Part shown: positions 9,719-20,489 of the stretch, piece after piece
How the letters are laid out: every line of letters starts with the position of its first letter
Numbering within the stretch: position 1 is the first letter of the stretch
Source of the DNA: Porodaedalea pini
Lineage: Eukaryota; Basidiomycota; Agaricomycetes; Hymenochaetales; Hymenochaetaceae
NCBI GenBank assembly: GCA_002794775.1
Contig: NBAY01000006.1
Span: 1,178,001 to 1,242,000 of the forward strand
DNA length: 64,000 nt
Direction: 5' to 3'
Position numbers and translations under genes: made by a program
The notes under the pieces: generated by a model
What the model saw: only the letters and a program-made list of their open reading frames with translations
What the model was told of the DNA's origin: nothing
Databases searched by the model: none

Positions 9719-10640
9719 TCAGGCGAGCCTGTGCCCACCATCGATCCCCATGCGCTGCCCATTATGTATCCACACCTAGGGATAAAATACATCTGTGAGC
9801 ATCGAAGAAGTTGGAAACAGAAGGGAATGTTGAACCTCAACTCACGAGGAATAGGTATGCCTCAGCGATCTCATCTGCGTCGGCGACATGTTGCACCAGA
9901 TGGCCCTTTGCTACGTCCTCAAAGGGGTCACTCCTAGCTTCAGTTGCCATAAGTCTCAAAGCTGCACAAGTGATCGGCTTAAGTATAGGATTATGAGGGG
10001 CTAGAGGCATACGAACCTCAATTTTCACCAATCCGGGACTGACGACTTTTACACGCGCGGGGAACGACGTCAACTGCAATTCCGCACGTCAGGGCGTCGA
10101 TAGCGTCCGTAACGCCTGCCAAGAGCGACCATTACTTGTGGGGCCTGATTACAACTGTGCCGATAGCCAGCGTGATGGTGCCATCTGGCCGGATTTTCGC
10201 AACTTGCGCAGCCATGATTGCTCCTTAGAAACTCATGTCGAATGCGTCTGCTCAACTTATTAGACTCCGTTAGCTTGTCGGGAAGAGAATGACGTTAAGA
10301 ACTCACCTCTGTTCTGGTCAAGATCCATGTTCGGGAAACCTGATCCGAGCGAGCCATCGCTCGTCTGATGGCCGACCTCACCCACTCGCGCGAGTAGCAC
10401 TTCCGCCGACTCAGAGCTTCGCGCACCGATAGCGTCGCCCGTCACCTTACCTTCTACAACTTGCCCGAGGGATATAGTACGGACTGCATCTTGCTGAGCG
10501 CTGCGGCGACTTTCTTTTGTGGCGAGGAACTGGTGATGACATGCGCAGCACGAGACAAAAGAGCAGCCTTCACGACGGCGTAGCCAATTCCTGAGGACCC
10601 TCCGATGATGAGGACAGTCTTGCCTGCACTTGGGAAGAAG
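9719..10640 (-). pseudogene. Decayed inverted fourth SDR copy
   Basis: Reading the - strand, all four exons of the SDR array can be traced: AGKTVLIIGGSSGIGYAVVK (exon 1), FPNMDLDQN at its end, VKVVSPGLVKIE (exon 2), HLVQHVADADEIAEAYLFL (exon 3) and CGYI.G (exon 4, 9719-9775). The start codon is lost (TTC in place of ATG before AGKTV), exon 1 has a frameshift after the S.LSK segment and a deletion across the HLVWTSGD region, exon 2 is scrambled, and exon 4 lacks one base after GGC. The exon 3 donor reads GTGAGT. A more upstream ATG at 10675 keeps frame with exon 1 but has no counterpart in the family. The copy is inverted relative to the intact three. Confidence 0.85.
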
Positions 10641-11510
10641 GCTTCAGATACTAATTCTAGACTTGAGATGTGCATGCTTTTCTGTGGGGATTATCAAGCG
10701 GGACGATCACCATGGCCAGCAAAAGCTACGGATGAGTGTGCTCCGAGAGAGGATCTTTCAGACCTGTAATTGAGATGTCGTGAACCCGACCTGTCCGTAC
10801 TAGTAGTACGATACCCTGGGATTTTGAATATCCCGAGACTGTCGGCATAGTTGTGGTTGGTGTCAATGAATTCCTGCGAGTAAATCGTATCTGCCTATGC
10901 ATTGTCTGGCTTCTTCAGACATTCGACCAGTCTTCTGATATCGTTAAACACCGAGACTAGGCGCTTGTTGGATTGGCCTGGGTAATCCGGTTTGTCAGAA
11001 AACCGAGTATCATAGTTAAGGATGTCGGTCGATGCTTGAGTTTGAGAGAGTCTTTAGGAGAAAGTCTGGGATACTCCGAGTCTATGCAAGATAACAATAC
11101 AGTGCAATCAGCCGAGACTTAAGAACAGGAAGGAAGACACGTTTTATAAACTGAATCAAAGAGATAAATAGGATTGAGGCGCCAGTCCAGTCAAAGGTTG
11201 TGGCTCAAGCACAAGTTCAAGTTCAAGTCTATTGATCAAGTTTTCTCACGGATAGCCGACGACGCGTCGCGGCGGGCATCGTCGACTCGAACCATGGCAT
11301 CGCCAGCGCTCGCGTGTCGGGCTCACTATATTTTCATGGCCAGGAGGACACCAACCGTTCTCGGACTGTACCTTCGGATTCTCACTGACTATCTGGATGC
11401 GCACCTGAGTTAGGAATGCTTGATAAGCCAGCTTCAAAACCTCTGCATAAATACCTTACATGTCTACAGTCTCTCACTGGCGTCTTAGCGTCTTCTAGTC
11501 AGCACACACG
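10641..11510. other. Intergenic upstream of SDR3
   Basis: No gene recognised. The last 60 bases before SDR3 (TCTCACTGG...TCTTCTAGTCAGCAC) match the same positions before SDR1 and SDR2 and are probably the conserved 5' untranslated region. Confidence 0.5.
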
Positions 11511-12463
11511 ATGGCGACGCTCGCAGGAAAAACTGTCCTCGTCGTCGGAGGGTCCTCAGGAATAGGCTATGGTGTCGCGAAGGCCGCTCTCCTCTCGCGC
11601 GCCGCACATGTCATCATTGGTTCCTCCTCGCAGCAGAAAGTCGATGCGGCAGTCAGCAAACTGAAAGCTGAAATAGCCGCGTCTGGAGTCACTGTGGAAG
11701 GAATTGCGTCTGGAGAGGTGGTCGACGCGCGTGACTCTGCGTCGGTGAAAGCGCTGTTCGCACGTGTTGGTGAGATAGACCACCTTGTGTGGACGAGTGG
11801 CGACCCGCTTCGCCTAGGATTTCCGAACATAGATCTCGACAATAACAAGGGTATGTTAACTAATTCCTGCTATAACTCAAACATTCAGAGAACTGACACG
11901 TACATTGGGTGCAGACCTTTTCGACGTGCGCTTTTGGGGAGCATTCACGGCTGCCCAAGTAGTTAAGATTCGTCCGGGTGGGTCGGTCACCCTGACTATT
12001 GGTTCAGTCGTCGTCAAGCCACGCAAGGGGTGGTCGCTTGCAGCGGGAGTCACGGGCGCAGTCGACTCGCTGACGCGCGGGCTTGCGGTCGACCTTGCGC
12101 CCATACGCGTGAACGTTGTCAGTCCCGGGATAGTGAAGACGGAAGTTGGTGTTTCTTTCCTTTACGCTCCGCGCTGCTTCATTCGACTGATTTTCTCTTC
12201 GCTGTGCATTTATATGTAGCTCTGGGACCCTATCGCACCGGAGGTGAAAAATAAGATGTTCGAGGACCGTGCGAAGACGCTTTTGGTACAGCACGTCGCT
12301 GAACCAGACGAAATCGCTGAAGCATACCTCTTTTTAATGAAGTAAGATGGCGCTTTCTTTCTCTATTTTCTCTGTTTAAGTAGCTTACGGATATGGATTA
12401 CGCAGGTGTGGATATATCACGGGCCAGCGCATTGAGGTCGACGGTGGAGACAAGTTTATTTGA
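11511..12463 (+). CDS. Atypical short-chain dehydrogenase/reductase, paralogue 3
   Basis: Exons 11511-11850, 11915-12144, 12220-12341 and 12406-12463 give 249 residues. The dinucleotide motif GGSSGIG is near residue 14; SVTLTIG, RVNVVSPG and TGQRIEVDGG follow. The catalytic Tyr-x-x-x-Lys region is replaced by SLAAGVTGAV. Exon lengths match SDR2 exactly. The three paralogues differ throughout but all keep an open frame and splice sites, which suggests each is under selection. This one lies next to a metalloprotease gene on the opposite strand, 253 bp away and convergent. Confidence 0.85.
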
Positions 12464-12715
12464 AAGGAAAACATTATGGAATTGGCACCATTGTATGAGA
12501 GTGAGGTCGTGTATACAACATATCTCCGGTGCGGATTGATGTGCGGTATTTCAAGTCGGCAGTGTTTTATGCAAAATTTTCTGTTTGAAGCCACGTAGTC
12601 GCGTTTCGATTTGAAGACATTTCCACAATGCAAAAGAAGGTATGTTCTATTATGCTTTACTTATGCGTATCGTTGATCGACATGCGTTGCAGAGTCCCAT
12701 CTATCACGGGGAGCC

Positions 12716-13912
12716 CTACAGCCCACGGTAAGTACCGATCTGACTCGTCAATCGCGTAATCTGCCCCGCAGTGAACTGGTTCATGCATGAGTCGTAAGTG
12801 TAGTCCATGTAATTGTCTACGAGGAACATCATTAGATTTGATCTTGGAAGACGAAGATAGTAGAGATACGCACGGATGGGGTCGACGCCGCTAGACGAGC
12901 AGGTGTCTCTGCCAGTAGGGCATTCGTAAGCGGCGCTCTCCTCGGCGGGGGTGTCGTCTACTTGGTCGCCGGAGCCGGAACAGCCCTGTGAAAGGTGGAT
13001 GTTAGTGAGTACGAGTGCAGGCCCGGAGCGGAGAGGACGAGATACGCACGCCTTGAAAGGTATGGTAGAGGCCGACCCAGTGCCCGGCCTCGTGTGTGAG
13101 AGTCTGGATATCCAGATGATACTGAGTTAGCAGCACAGAAAACTCGGGCCAAACAGTAACTAACGCGGCCCTCATTATAGTTCTCGGTACTCCCGCCAGG
13201 AACGCTTGAGAACAGAAACACAACGCCATCATCGGTGGGGTTGGAATCATAGTCGCTCGGGAACGTCGAGTAGCCAAGGAGGCCCTCGCCGGAGCCGGAA
13301 ACAAAGCCGACGGTGTAGACATTAAGGTCCGCGGCGCCGCCTTCGCGCAGCGACCTCTTCATGTCCGTCTGCAGCGAGTCGTCCGGCCCGACGTTGTTGA
13401 ACCAGTCCGCGTCCACCGTCCGCGTCGTCTTGGCGAGCGTGAACGTGAGCCCGAGTCGGCGTAGTCGGCGTTAAGCACGTCAATTTGGTCGCTGATCTGC
13501 GAGTCGCTATGGCAGTAAGTTAGAAGAGTGAGGAGGCAGAAGACATGGAATTTTAATCGTAGTGATGCGCACGGGACGTTGCCGCCGGAGGTGGTGGAGT
13601 CCTTGGAGATGACGTGCCAGTAGACGGAAACGGTTGCGGCGGCAGCGGAGAGCGTTCTTGAGCCTTCCGCATTCCTCTCAGCCATCTTCTCCTGGAAGTC
13701 CTGCTCCGCGAGCGCGAGCTTCTCATCGGAGATCGTCGTACTGCAGCGTACCCTGTAGTGAACGTGAAAAAACATCAGACCAGACTTGAACAAAAAGAAA
13801 GAAAGCTAAAAAGGCACGCGCCGACGCACCGTGGAACGGTAGTGTTGCCAGCCAGAGGACTATCCATCGCGCTCGTCGCGAGGACAAGATTGAAGAACAG
13901 GATTCCGAGCAT
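12716..13912 (-). pseudogene. Secreted M43 zinc metalloprotease, copy 1, with a -1 frameshift
   Basis: Six exons (13912-13830, 13752-13573, 13506-13165, 13103-13050, 12985-12874, 12816-12716) follow the same plan as the copy at 23424. The N-terminus MLGILFFNLVLATSA is a signal peptide. Exon 4 carries [13 protein letters not shown], the HExxHxxGxxH zinc site of pappalysin/cytophagalysin-type proteases, and the last exon has the Met-turn YMDY. Exon 3 is 342 nt against 343 in the other copy. Near 13450 the frame changes from DYADSG to LTFTLAKTTRTV, which fits loss of one base. Total exon length (872) is not a multiple of three, in line with this. Either a recent pseudogene or a sequencing error; everything else is intact. 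A working form would be about 290 residues. Confidence 0.85.
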
Positions 13913-14887
13913 GGTTGTTGGGAGAGGTCACTGGGGCTTGAAAGGTCGGACAGAGGAGACCAGTACGGTTACAGTCTGCACTGTGAATTATGCCTCTGCA
14001 TTTATGCCAACGTAAACTCTGCTCGCCAGCGCGCCTTTTTCTTGGCACCATGTGCGATGAGTATGCTTAAGGGTCACTCAAGACCGTAGGAAGCAACGCG
14101 GGGCTGCGATAGAAGAGCACAGTCCATATGCTTGCGGAACCGCAGGCAGACGTGTCTTGCCGAATGACAACTCATCATCGTTCCTTTTCCAGTACTCTTC
14201 AGCCAATTTAAGAAACGATGAATGCAGTATAAATGGGATCGTACCTTTGACGGTATATTGAAGAAGCAGACTAGCGTGGCGTCGTGCTCTGGACAAGTTC
14301 ATTTGACACTTATTCACGAGCTCATGATATCGGGGCTAAGGACGCACAGGATGCTTCATCCACTCGAGAACGCCTTCTATTCTTCTTGCGAAGACGCGGA
14401 GACAATGACCGACAGGATCTGTTCTACGGATGCACATGTAATTGCGGGGCGTCGATTAAGCGGCACATTTGGATATTGGAACCGAGCTGCACTCACGTGG
14501 TCGACATTGAGAGGAAGGTGATAACAGAGGTGGAAGCAACGTGATCATCAGTAGTCCATATATTGCGAGTGCTTGGCATGAAGCAAGCGCATGCCTACTT
14601 ATGCTTCGAGGCATGCTATTTCGAGATCAGACATATGGGGTCAAATAAAGACATCTGAGATTGCTTTAGTAGAGATCACTACAGAGTACTGAGTGAAACA
14701 TACACGATTACTATGTCTGCATATCGTTGAGCGGAGACTTGGCCGAATTTCTCGGAAACGGAAGAAAGTATGGAAGGGAGCGACTGAAGAGAACATACGT
14801 AGACTAATAGAATCAGTCACTAGAATAGCATCTGCTTGAAGACCTTCGCCGAGAGTCGGAGCCGATTACTGGCGCGTGCTTGCAGGA
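13913..14887. other. Intergenic, no gene recognised
   Basis: Upstream region of the metalloprotease and 3' flank of the NmrA-like gene. Two short open frames on the + strand (14222-14544) overlap in different frames and show no family features. Confidence 0.5.
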
Positions 14888-16199
14888 TTAAACCGAAAGC
14901 TCCTTCGCAGCCTCCTCTATAGACTTCCATTTCCATAGCCTCTCATCTGGATTGACCAATCCATTCGCATTGTCTCCAGAAAAGTCGAGCTTGCCTTCGC
15001 CCACGAGTACTCTAGTATCCGCCGGTATGTTAGAATTGGCTGGACGCTCGTATGAGAAGAAACGAGAACGAACCGGATGTAACCAGCTGGCGCCCCTACA
15101 TTCCCTGCCGCGCTGTCCGCCTTGAGTTTCTCCCGCGCCGCACTCAAGTTCTCTTCCTTGATCTCAATCTTTGATTCAGACCCAGGACTTCCTCCTAACG
15201 AACTCAGAGCACGTGCGATCTCCTCAGCATTGCGTGTGCATCCCGCAATGCGTACGTGCGACGGGACGATGTCTGAGAGCGTGGCAGGCGAGACCATTGC
15301 GAGAATCGCTAGCTGCGCGACGGCGCGCGCGATATCCGCTTTGCTCGTGAAGGTTGTGCGCGCAGAAGTAGGACCGATGGTTGTGAAGGTACGAGAGTCG
15401 AGATCCATTCCAACTAAAAGAGAGAGCCCATGGTTCATGACTGGCCAGGATAAAGCTCGGAGCAGTACTTACAGCGTGGCTGGCGAGGGCGCAGAGCATC
15501 AGTATGCGGCGAAGTCTAGAAGCGTGAGTGCGAACATACGCTTATGGAATCCTCGAGAAACAGACCGGTATACACCGCGATGACCTTGACGTCGCCTCCC
15601 TTTCTTCCGGCAAGCTCGTTTGCGTAAGCCATATGCTTTTGCTTCTTGACCCACTCTTCGTGGTCAAAGCCAGGGAAGTCATTCAGGCGATGGTCACTGA
15701 GCAATGAGCACCACGTATCAATTATCATCAACAGATGTGGCATGGATAAGCATAGGACATACATGCCGAACTCGCTCGGGAAATACACCTTTGCGCCCGC
15801 CTCGATCGCTGCAGCCGCGACGGCGTCCTTCACCTGAGCAGTCGTCATCCCCAACACATTCACCACGACATCAATGCCCTTCAACGCATTCTGGAGCTGC
15901 GCCTTGTCCACTGGTCCCTGATCATCCAGCCGTACTTCAGCAACATCGGCACCGAGCGCGGCGAGCGCGTGGGCTTTCTGGGAGGAGGCGTCCCGCGTTA
16001 ACGCTACCACGCGCGAGAAGAAAGGCTTGAAGGTCGTCAGGAGTGTCTCAGCGACTATATAGCCTGTTTGAATAGTGGTATTGTTCGTTATGTCTTTTGA
16101 AAATGAAACGAGTTGGAACTCACCGAGTCGACCTGTTGCGCCGGCGACGGCGACGGAGGACTGCGCTCTGCTGAGCATGGCGCTTGTTGTGTACGACAT
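14888..16199 (-). CDS. NmrA-like / isoflavone reductase-like NAD(P)-binding protein
   Basis: The N-terminus has the motif GATGRLG (GxxGxxG type) typical of the NmrA/PCBER branch of atypical SDR proteins. Then follow VVALTRDASSQKAHAL, VDVVVNVLG-type strand (GIDVVVNVLGMTTAQVKDAV), FPSEFG, a KHMAYANELAG helix, VYTGLFLEDS, and TFTSKADIARAVAQLAIL. The C-terminus is LWKWKSIEEAAKELSV. The start at 16199 was chosen because it opens a frame into GATGRLG; the ATG at 16178 is an alternative. First exon 16199-16124; last exon 15011-14888. The splice pattern between 15414 and 15545 is uncertain. Members act as NAD(P)H-dependent reductases or redox sensors; substrate unknown. Confidence 0.8.
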
Positions 16200-16614
16200 C
16201 ACGGTACAGGCGTAAGGCGACTCCAATGCTTCATGGCTTGATATACATATTACATATGAATGGAAGTCGGGTCAGTGGGCGCTAGAGTAGTCGGGTCGAA
16301 ACGGCGTCGGAGTCCCAGGTTAAACAAGCGGCGATCACGTGATCTCGGAACAGTCGCGACTCGGTGCCGCCATATCTGACTTCTAACTCCGACCTACAGC
16401 GCTGCTATTTCGGATACTACCCGTTACGAGCTTTGGCAGAAATGTGCGGCAGGAATGGGCTTGGGAAAACAGACGTAAGGATCTGTGGCGCTTCGCTCAT
16501 GTACGGTATAAGCCCGTGATGTGAGAAAGGGCTCTTCACTATCGAGGTGCAGTCATTAGAGAGACTTGTCCGACTTCCATAAGTGATCCTATCCAGACGA
16601 GCTTCGAAAGTGTC
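16200..16614. other. Intergenic, upstream of the NmrA-like gene
   Basis: Presumed promoter region; no specific elements recognised. Confidence 0.4.
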
Positions 16615-17285
16615 ATACTAGATAAGCGAGTCTTGGACACTGTTATTGATTGAGTTACAGGTAGTACGCAATGCTCGTGATGCGACTTAACTAAGCAGCA
16701 GGAATACAGGGCGTATGAATAAAGTAGTCTCTTTTAGCATGGAAACTTTGAAAGAGGTGACGCGAAAGCATTATGGATAACAAGAGAGCAGATGAGCATA
16801 CAGTTTAAAACAGACGGTTTCACACAGTTGCCGAGCTTTGGATGATATAGTGGAGCAGAATACAGAGTCGAATTTTTGAAGCATAGGAGAAGCGGATGAT
16901 GCAGTCCGGACAATTACTGGGTAAGGAGTGAGACAAGCGTATCAACGAGAAATGACTTTTGCTGAGCAGGCAAGTCGAGGCAATTAACTCGAGAATGTCA
17001 TATAAGAGTATTTCTGCCATTGCCTCGTTAATCGAGTACGAGAGATTATCAAAAAAATACAGAGACGCACCTGTAGATGCTCTTAAAGCGCGGAGCCCAT
17101 GTTATATTATGGTTGGAGCCTTTATTACAGCAACTGAAGGATGAGTTAGATGGGCTTGTAAGGGCGATCTACCTAAGATTTAAAAAAATTGAATATATAG
17201 CATTGTACAGTAGAGTGGATGACCCTGGAGAGTAATGTTGCCTCACAATAGGAGCCACGAGAATGACGAACATTCTAGTCTACTA
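16615..17285 (-). repeat. Dispersed repeat, copy B (inverted partner of 2088-2737)
   Basis: Reverse-complement match to copy A with small indels. The outer limits are TCATACTAGATAAGCGAG at the left and GAGAATGACGAACATTCTAG at the right. Together the two copies form a large inverted pair about 14 kb apart around the SDR array, the metalloprotease and the NmrA-like gene. Confidence 0.7.
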
Positions 17286-17947
17286 GTCATTGAGAAGCTT
17301 TCACTAGGCAGCAACAGTACCAACGTACTCAGCACCAAGGGTGGTAAGCCCCAGACACACCGCTTCGAACAGGATCTCTTGCCCATGCGTAAGTGCAGAG
17401 AAATTGGCATCCATATTGCCAAGAGCTGTATCGAATTTGTCGAAGGAGATCAAAGTATCATCGGGGCCCGCTCTCATGGACTGGACGTGGCCTTGCCGAA
17501 GATAAAACTAAATTGTCATGGTGTTCCTGCGTAGCTGTCGTGAGCTTTCTACTTGCAGCTTCAAGTCTCATAGACACAGCCACACATTCGGCCAAAGTAC
17601 GGGTCCCATGTTGCATGAAGGAAGAGCACGCAGTTTAACCGGCGTCGCGTTGGATGGCGTAAAAACTTTCGAGAAGCGCTGCAAGGTGCCCTGCGAACCG
17701 GTCGGGAAGACTATCGACCCACCACAGGTCCGCATAGGATACAGACTGTTTCAAGTGCAAGCGACCATTCGTCAGAGGAACTGAAGGCACAGATATGGTG
17801 GCAGAAAGGAAGGACTTTGCCGCAGGTCACAGCGGACGCGACGCGACGCGCAGATCGTGCTATCACATAACGCGTAGTGCCGATCACTAGTCGTGTGCCA
17901 GCGCGCTTTTTGCATTTTTAGCACCTGTGTTCTTCCTGGTTGAACCA
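17286..17947. other. Intergenic upstream of the aminopeptidase
   Basis: Short overlapping open frames (17235-17784) in different frames have no recognisable domains. Presumed promoter of the downstream gene. Confidence 0.4.
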
Positions 17948-20223
17948 ATGCTCAAAGGTGTCTTTCACCTGCGCTTTCTCAACAGCCGTCAAACCCACCA
18001 CAGCCTCTTGCGAAGCATGTCTTCCTCTTCCTCTTCCTTATCTCCGGATGCCTTCGTTTATTTTGTTCAGCCCGACGCGGCTAACACAGACTCAGAAGCC
18101 CAGCGTCTCTGGTCAACTGCGCGCACCTCCAGCTCAGCTAAGGCGCTTGACACACGTCTCATCTTTGACGAGAAAGCAGTTAATAGTATCGTTAGCCTTG
18201 GTGATGCAGCATCATGGTCGAAGAAATCTGACAATGCGCGTCGGGAGGCTATACGCAAGGCGGCAGGAACTGGTATCGCGAAAGTTCGCGATGTTGCAAC
18301 GAGCGCGGGCGTGAAGAACATTCAGGTGGATGCAGCTGGTGATGTGGCTGATGTGCATGCTGCGGCAGTTGGTGCCAAGCTTAGCTTGCACTCGTTCACG
18401 CTCAAGACAGGAAAAGATGCGAATCCGGGGAAGGGTATGTCATATCCAGAATCGCTGCATAGCATAATCATATTGATTTATGATGCCTATAAGATATCAC
18501 TTTGTCTCCTTCACCTGGTAGTGACGCGGATGCTTGGGCACGCGGTACTGCCTACGCCGAGGCGCAGATTCTTGCAAGAGAGGTACGCGTCTTCTTCGGG
18601 ATCTATCATGGTCCTCCTGTTAACGTTGTTTGTTTGTTTCTCAGCTCATGGAACTCCCTGCAAACATGATGACACCAATGGTATGACCATGTCATTTTAC
18701 TTGACGATGCAGACGCTCCGACTTAAAAGCCACTTGCGTAGCTTTTCTGTGAACGTATTCAGAGAGAAGCGGAGGGTCTTGCAGGTGTGAAGGTGGTCGT
18801 TCGCGACGAAGGTAAGCATTGCTCGAGACAATACTGATAATCTCTCTGACCTTTACGCCCATCTTACCTTTTGTATCAATGACAGCTTGGGCCGAAGAGA
18901 AGGGGATGGTAAGCATAATAGCCCTTTGCTTCTCATGAAACGTCTAACAAGTCATGCATGTAGCGATCGTTCCTTAGCGTCACGAAAGGGACGTCGGAGC
19001 CAGCCAAATTGCTCGAAATGTATGCATACTTCTTTATCCTGCCACATCCGCCATTCTCAGATCGTCGTTAGCCACTACAAAGGTGCCGGCGCTGATTCGC
19101 AAGCTCAGCCGCTCGCATTCGTAGGGAAGGGCATCACCTTCGATTCCGGTGGAATTTCACTCAAGCCTAGTGCGGTATATCTATTTTTTCTCTTCAATCT
19201 GCTATATAGCTAAGGTATTCTATTTGAATAGAACATGAAGCTCATGCGTGGCGACATGGGCGGCGCAGCAACGGTTTGCTCTGCTGCGCTTGGCCTTGCA
19301 CGCCTGCGCGTTCCGATCAATCTCGTTGCGGTTGTCGCACTTTGCGAGAACATGCCTGGACCATCAGCGAACAAGCCCGGCGATATGTGAGTTTCTCGTC
19401 TTCTGTTTATTGATGTTTGTCTCGCTTACAAGCTTTCGATTTCTCCAGTGTCTATGCTATGAACGGCAAGTCAATAGAAATTGATAATACGGATGCAGAA
19501 GGACGGTTGATTCTCGCTGGTGCGTTTGCTCTTTTATGAACAAGGACATTAGTCTGAAGTTTGTCCTTAGACGCGCTTTATTATACCTCGACGACGTTCA
19601 ATGCGCACACGCTTGTCGACGTTGCTACTCTGACTGGGTGTGCCTTTATCTGTCCGTACATTTACCGTCTTACTGATATTCTTCCTAGAGCGATGGAGAC
19701 GGCCCTTGGTAATATCTACTCCGGTGTCTTCTCAGTAAGTAGTCAGTTATATGATGTGAATATGCTCCTTCTTACTTTTCGTTTTGCATGGCTTAGACCT
19801 CCGACAGCCTCTGGAAAGAACTGCACGCGGCTGGCGAGCACGAACACGATCGCTTCTGGCGCATGCCACTCGACGCCGCCTATGCGCCGCAAATAACCGG
19901 TTCAAATGCGGACCTGTGCAACACTGGCGGACGTCCGGGTGGCTCATGCACCGCGGCGCTGTTCCTCCGGTCCTTCGTCGATGGGATTGCGAACGAGGAG
20001 ACGGAAGGCGAAGGGAGTCGGCTAAGCTGCGCTGGGCGCATATTGATATTGCTGGGAGTATGGAGGCTGTGAGGCCCGAGCCGTACCAGTATAAGGGCAT
20101 GACTGGACGTCCGACGAGGTGCGTGCTGCAGTTCTCGCTTAAGTCTAAGTGGTGATGGATTATTGACCGAATGACGCTTATAGGGCCTTAATCGAGTTTG
20201 CAAGCCGTTTAGCAAAAAATTGA
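17948..20223 (+). CDS. Leucyl aminopeptidase (M17 family), one apparent frameshift
   Basis: About 13 exons can be traced, from 17948-18434 to the last one coding [12 protein letters not shown] and stopping at 20221-20223. The metal and active-site segments of M17 are all present: [27 protein letters not shown] and the family signature [10 protein letters not shown], then RMPLD and WAHIDIAG. The enzyme removes N-terminal amino acids in a two-metal reaction, normally as a hexamer. Starting at 17948 gives [19 protein letters not shown], which looks like a mitochondrial presequence; starting at MSSSSSSL (about 18018) would give the cytosolic form. In exon 12 the frame changes between FVDGIANEE and [11 protein letters not shown] (about 19990-20035) in a GA-rich stretch, with no room for an intron. 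This is one base of damage or an assembly error. Confidence 0.85.
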
Positions 20224-20489
20224 TCGCGATGCATCGGCATGTGTTTCATATGGATAAAGTGCTACAGAGTACAGATCACACTGCTTGAATTCGCATGTTC
20301 GTTGTACCTCATACTGTACAAATGAACGCCAGCGCATGAGTTCCAGATGTACGATCGCCATTGGTCCGGTCTCTCACATCCACGTCTGCACTTTTAAGAA
20401 CACCTTTTGTTTTAAAACCATAATATACATTTGATCGAGTTTAATACTTAGTTGCAAACACAAGGGACAGTAGAACACGCGAATGCACC

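Noticed and set aside
15224..15499. A 91-codon - strand frame (ending HCGMHTQC) as a separate gene inside the NmrA-like locus.
   Set aside because: It is the other-frame reading of exon 3 of the NmrA-like gene joined to an intron.
17235..17784. Overlapping + strand frames before the aminopeptidase as a gene.
   Set aside because: Three frames overlap without shared domains or plausible introns between them.
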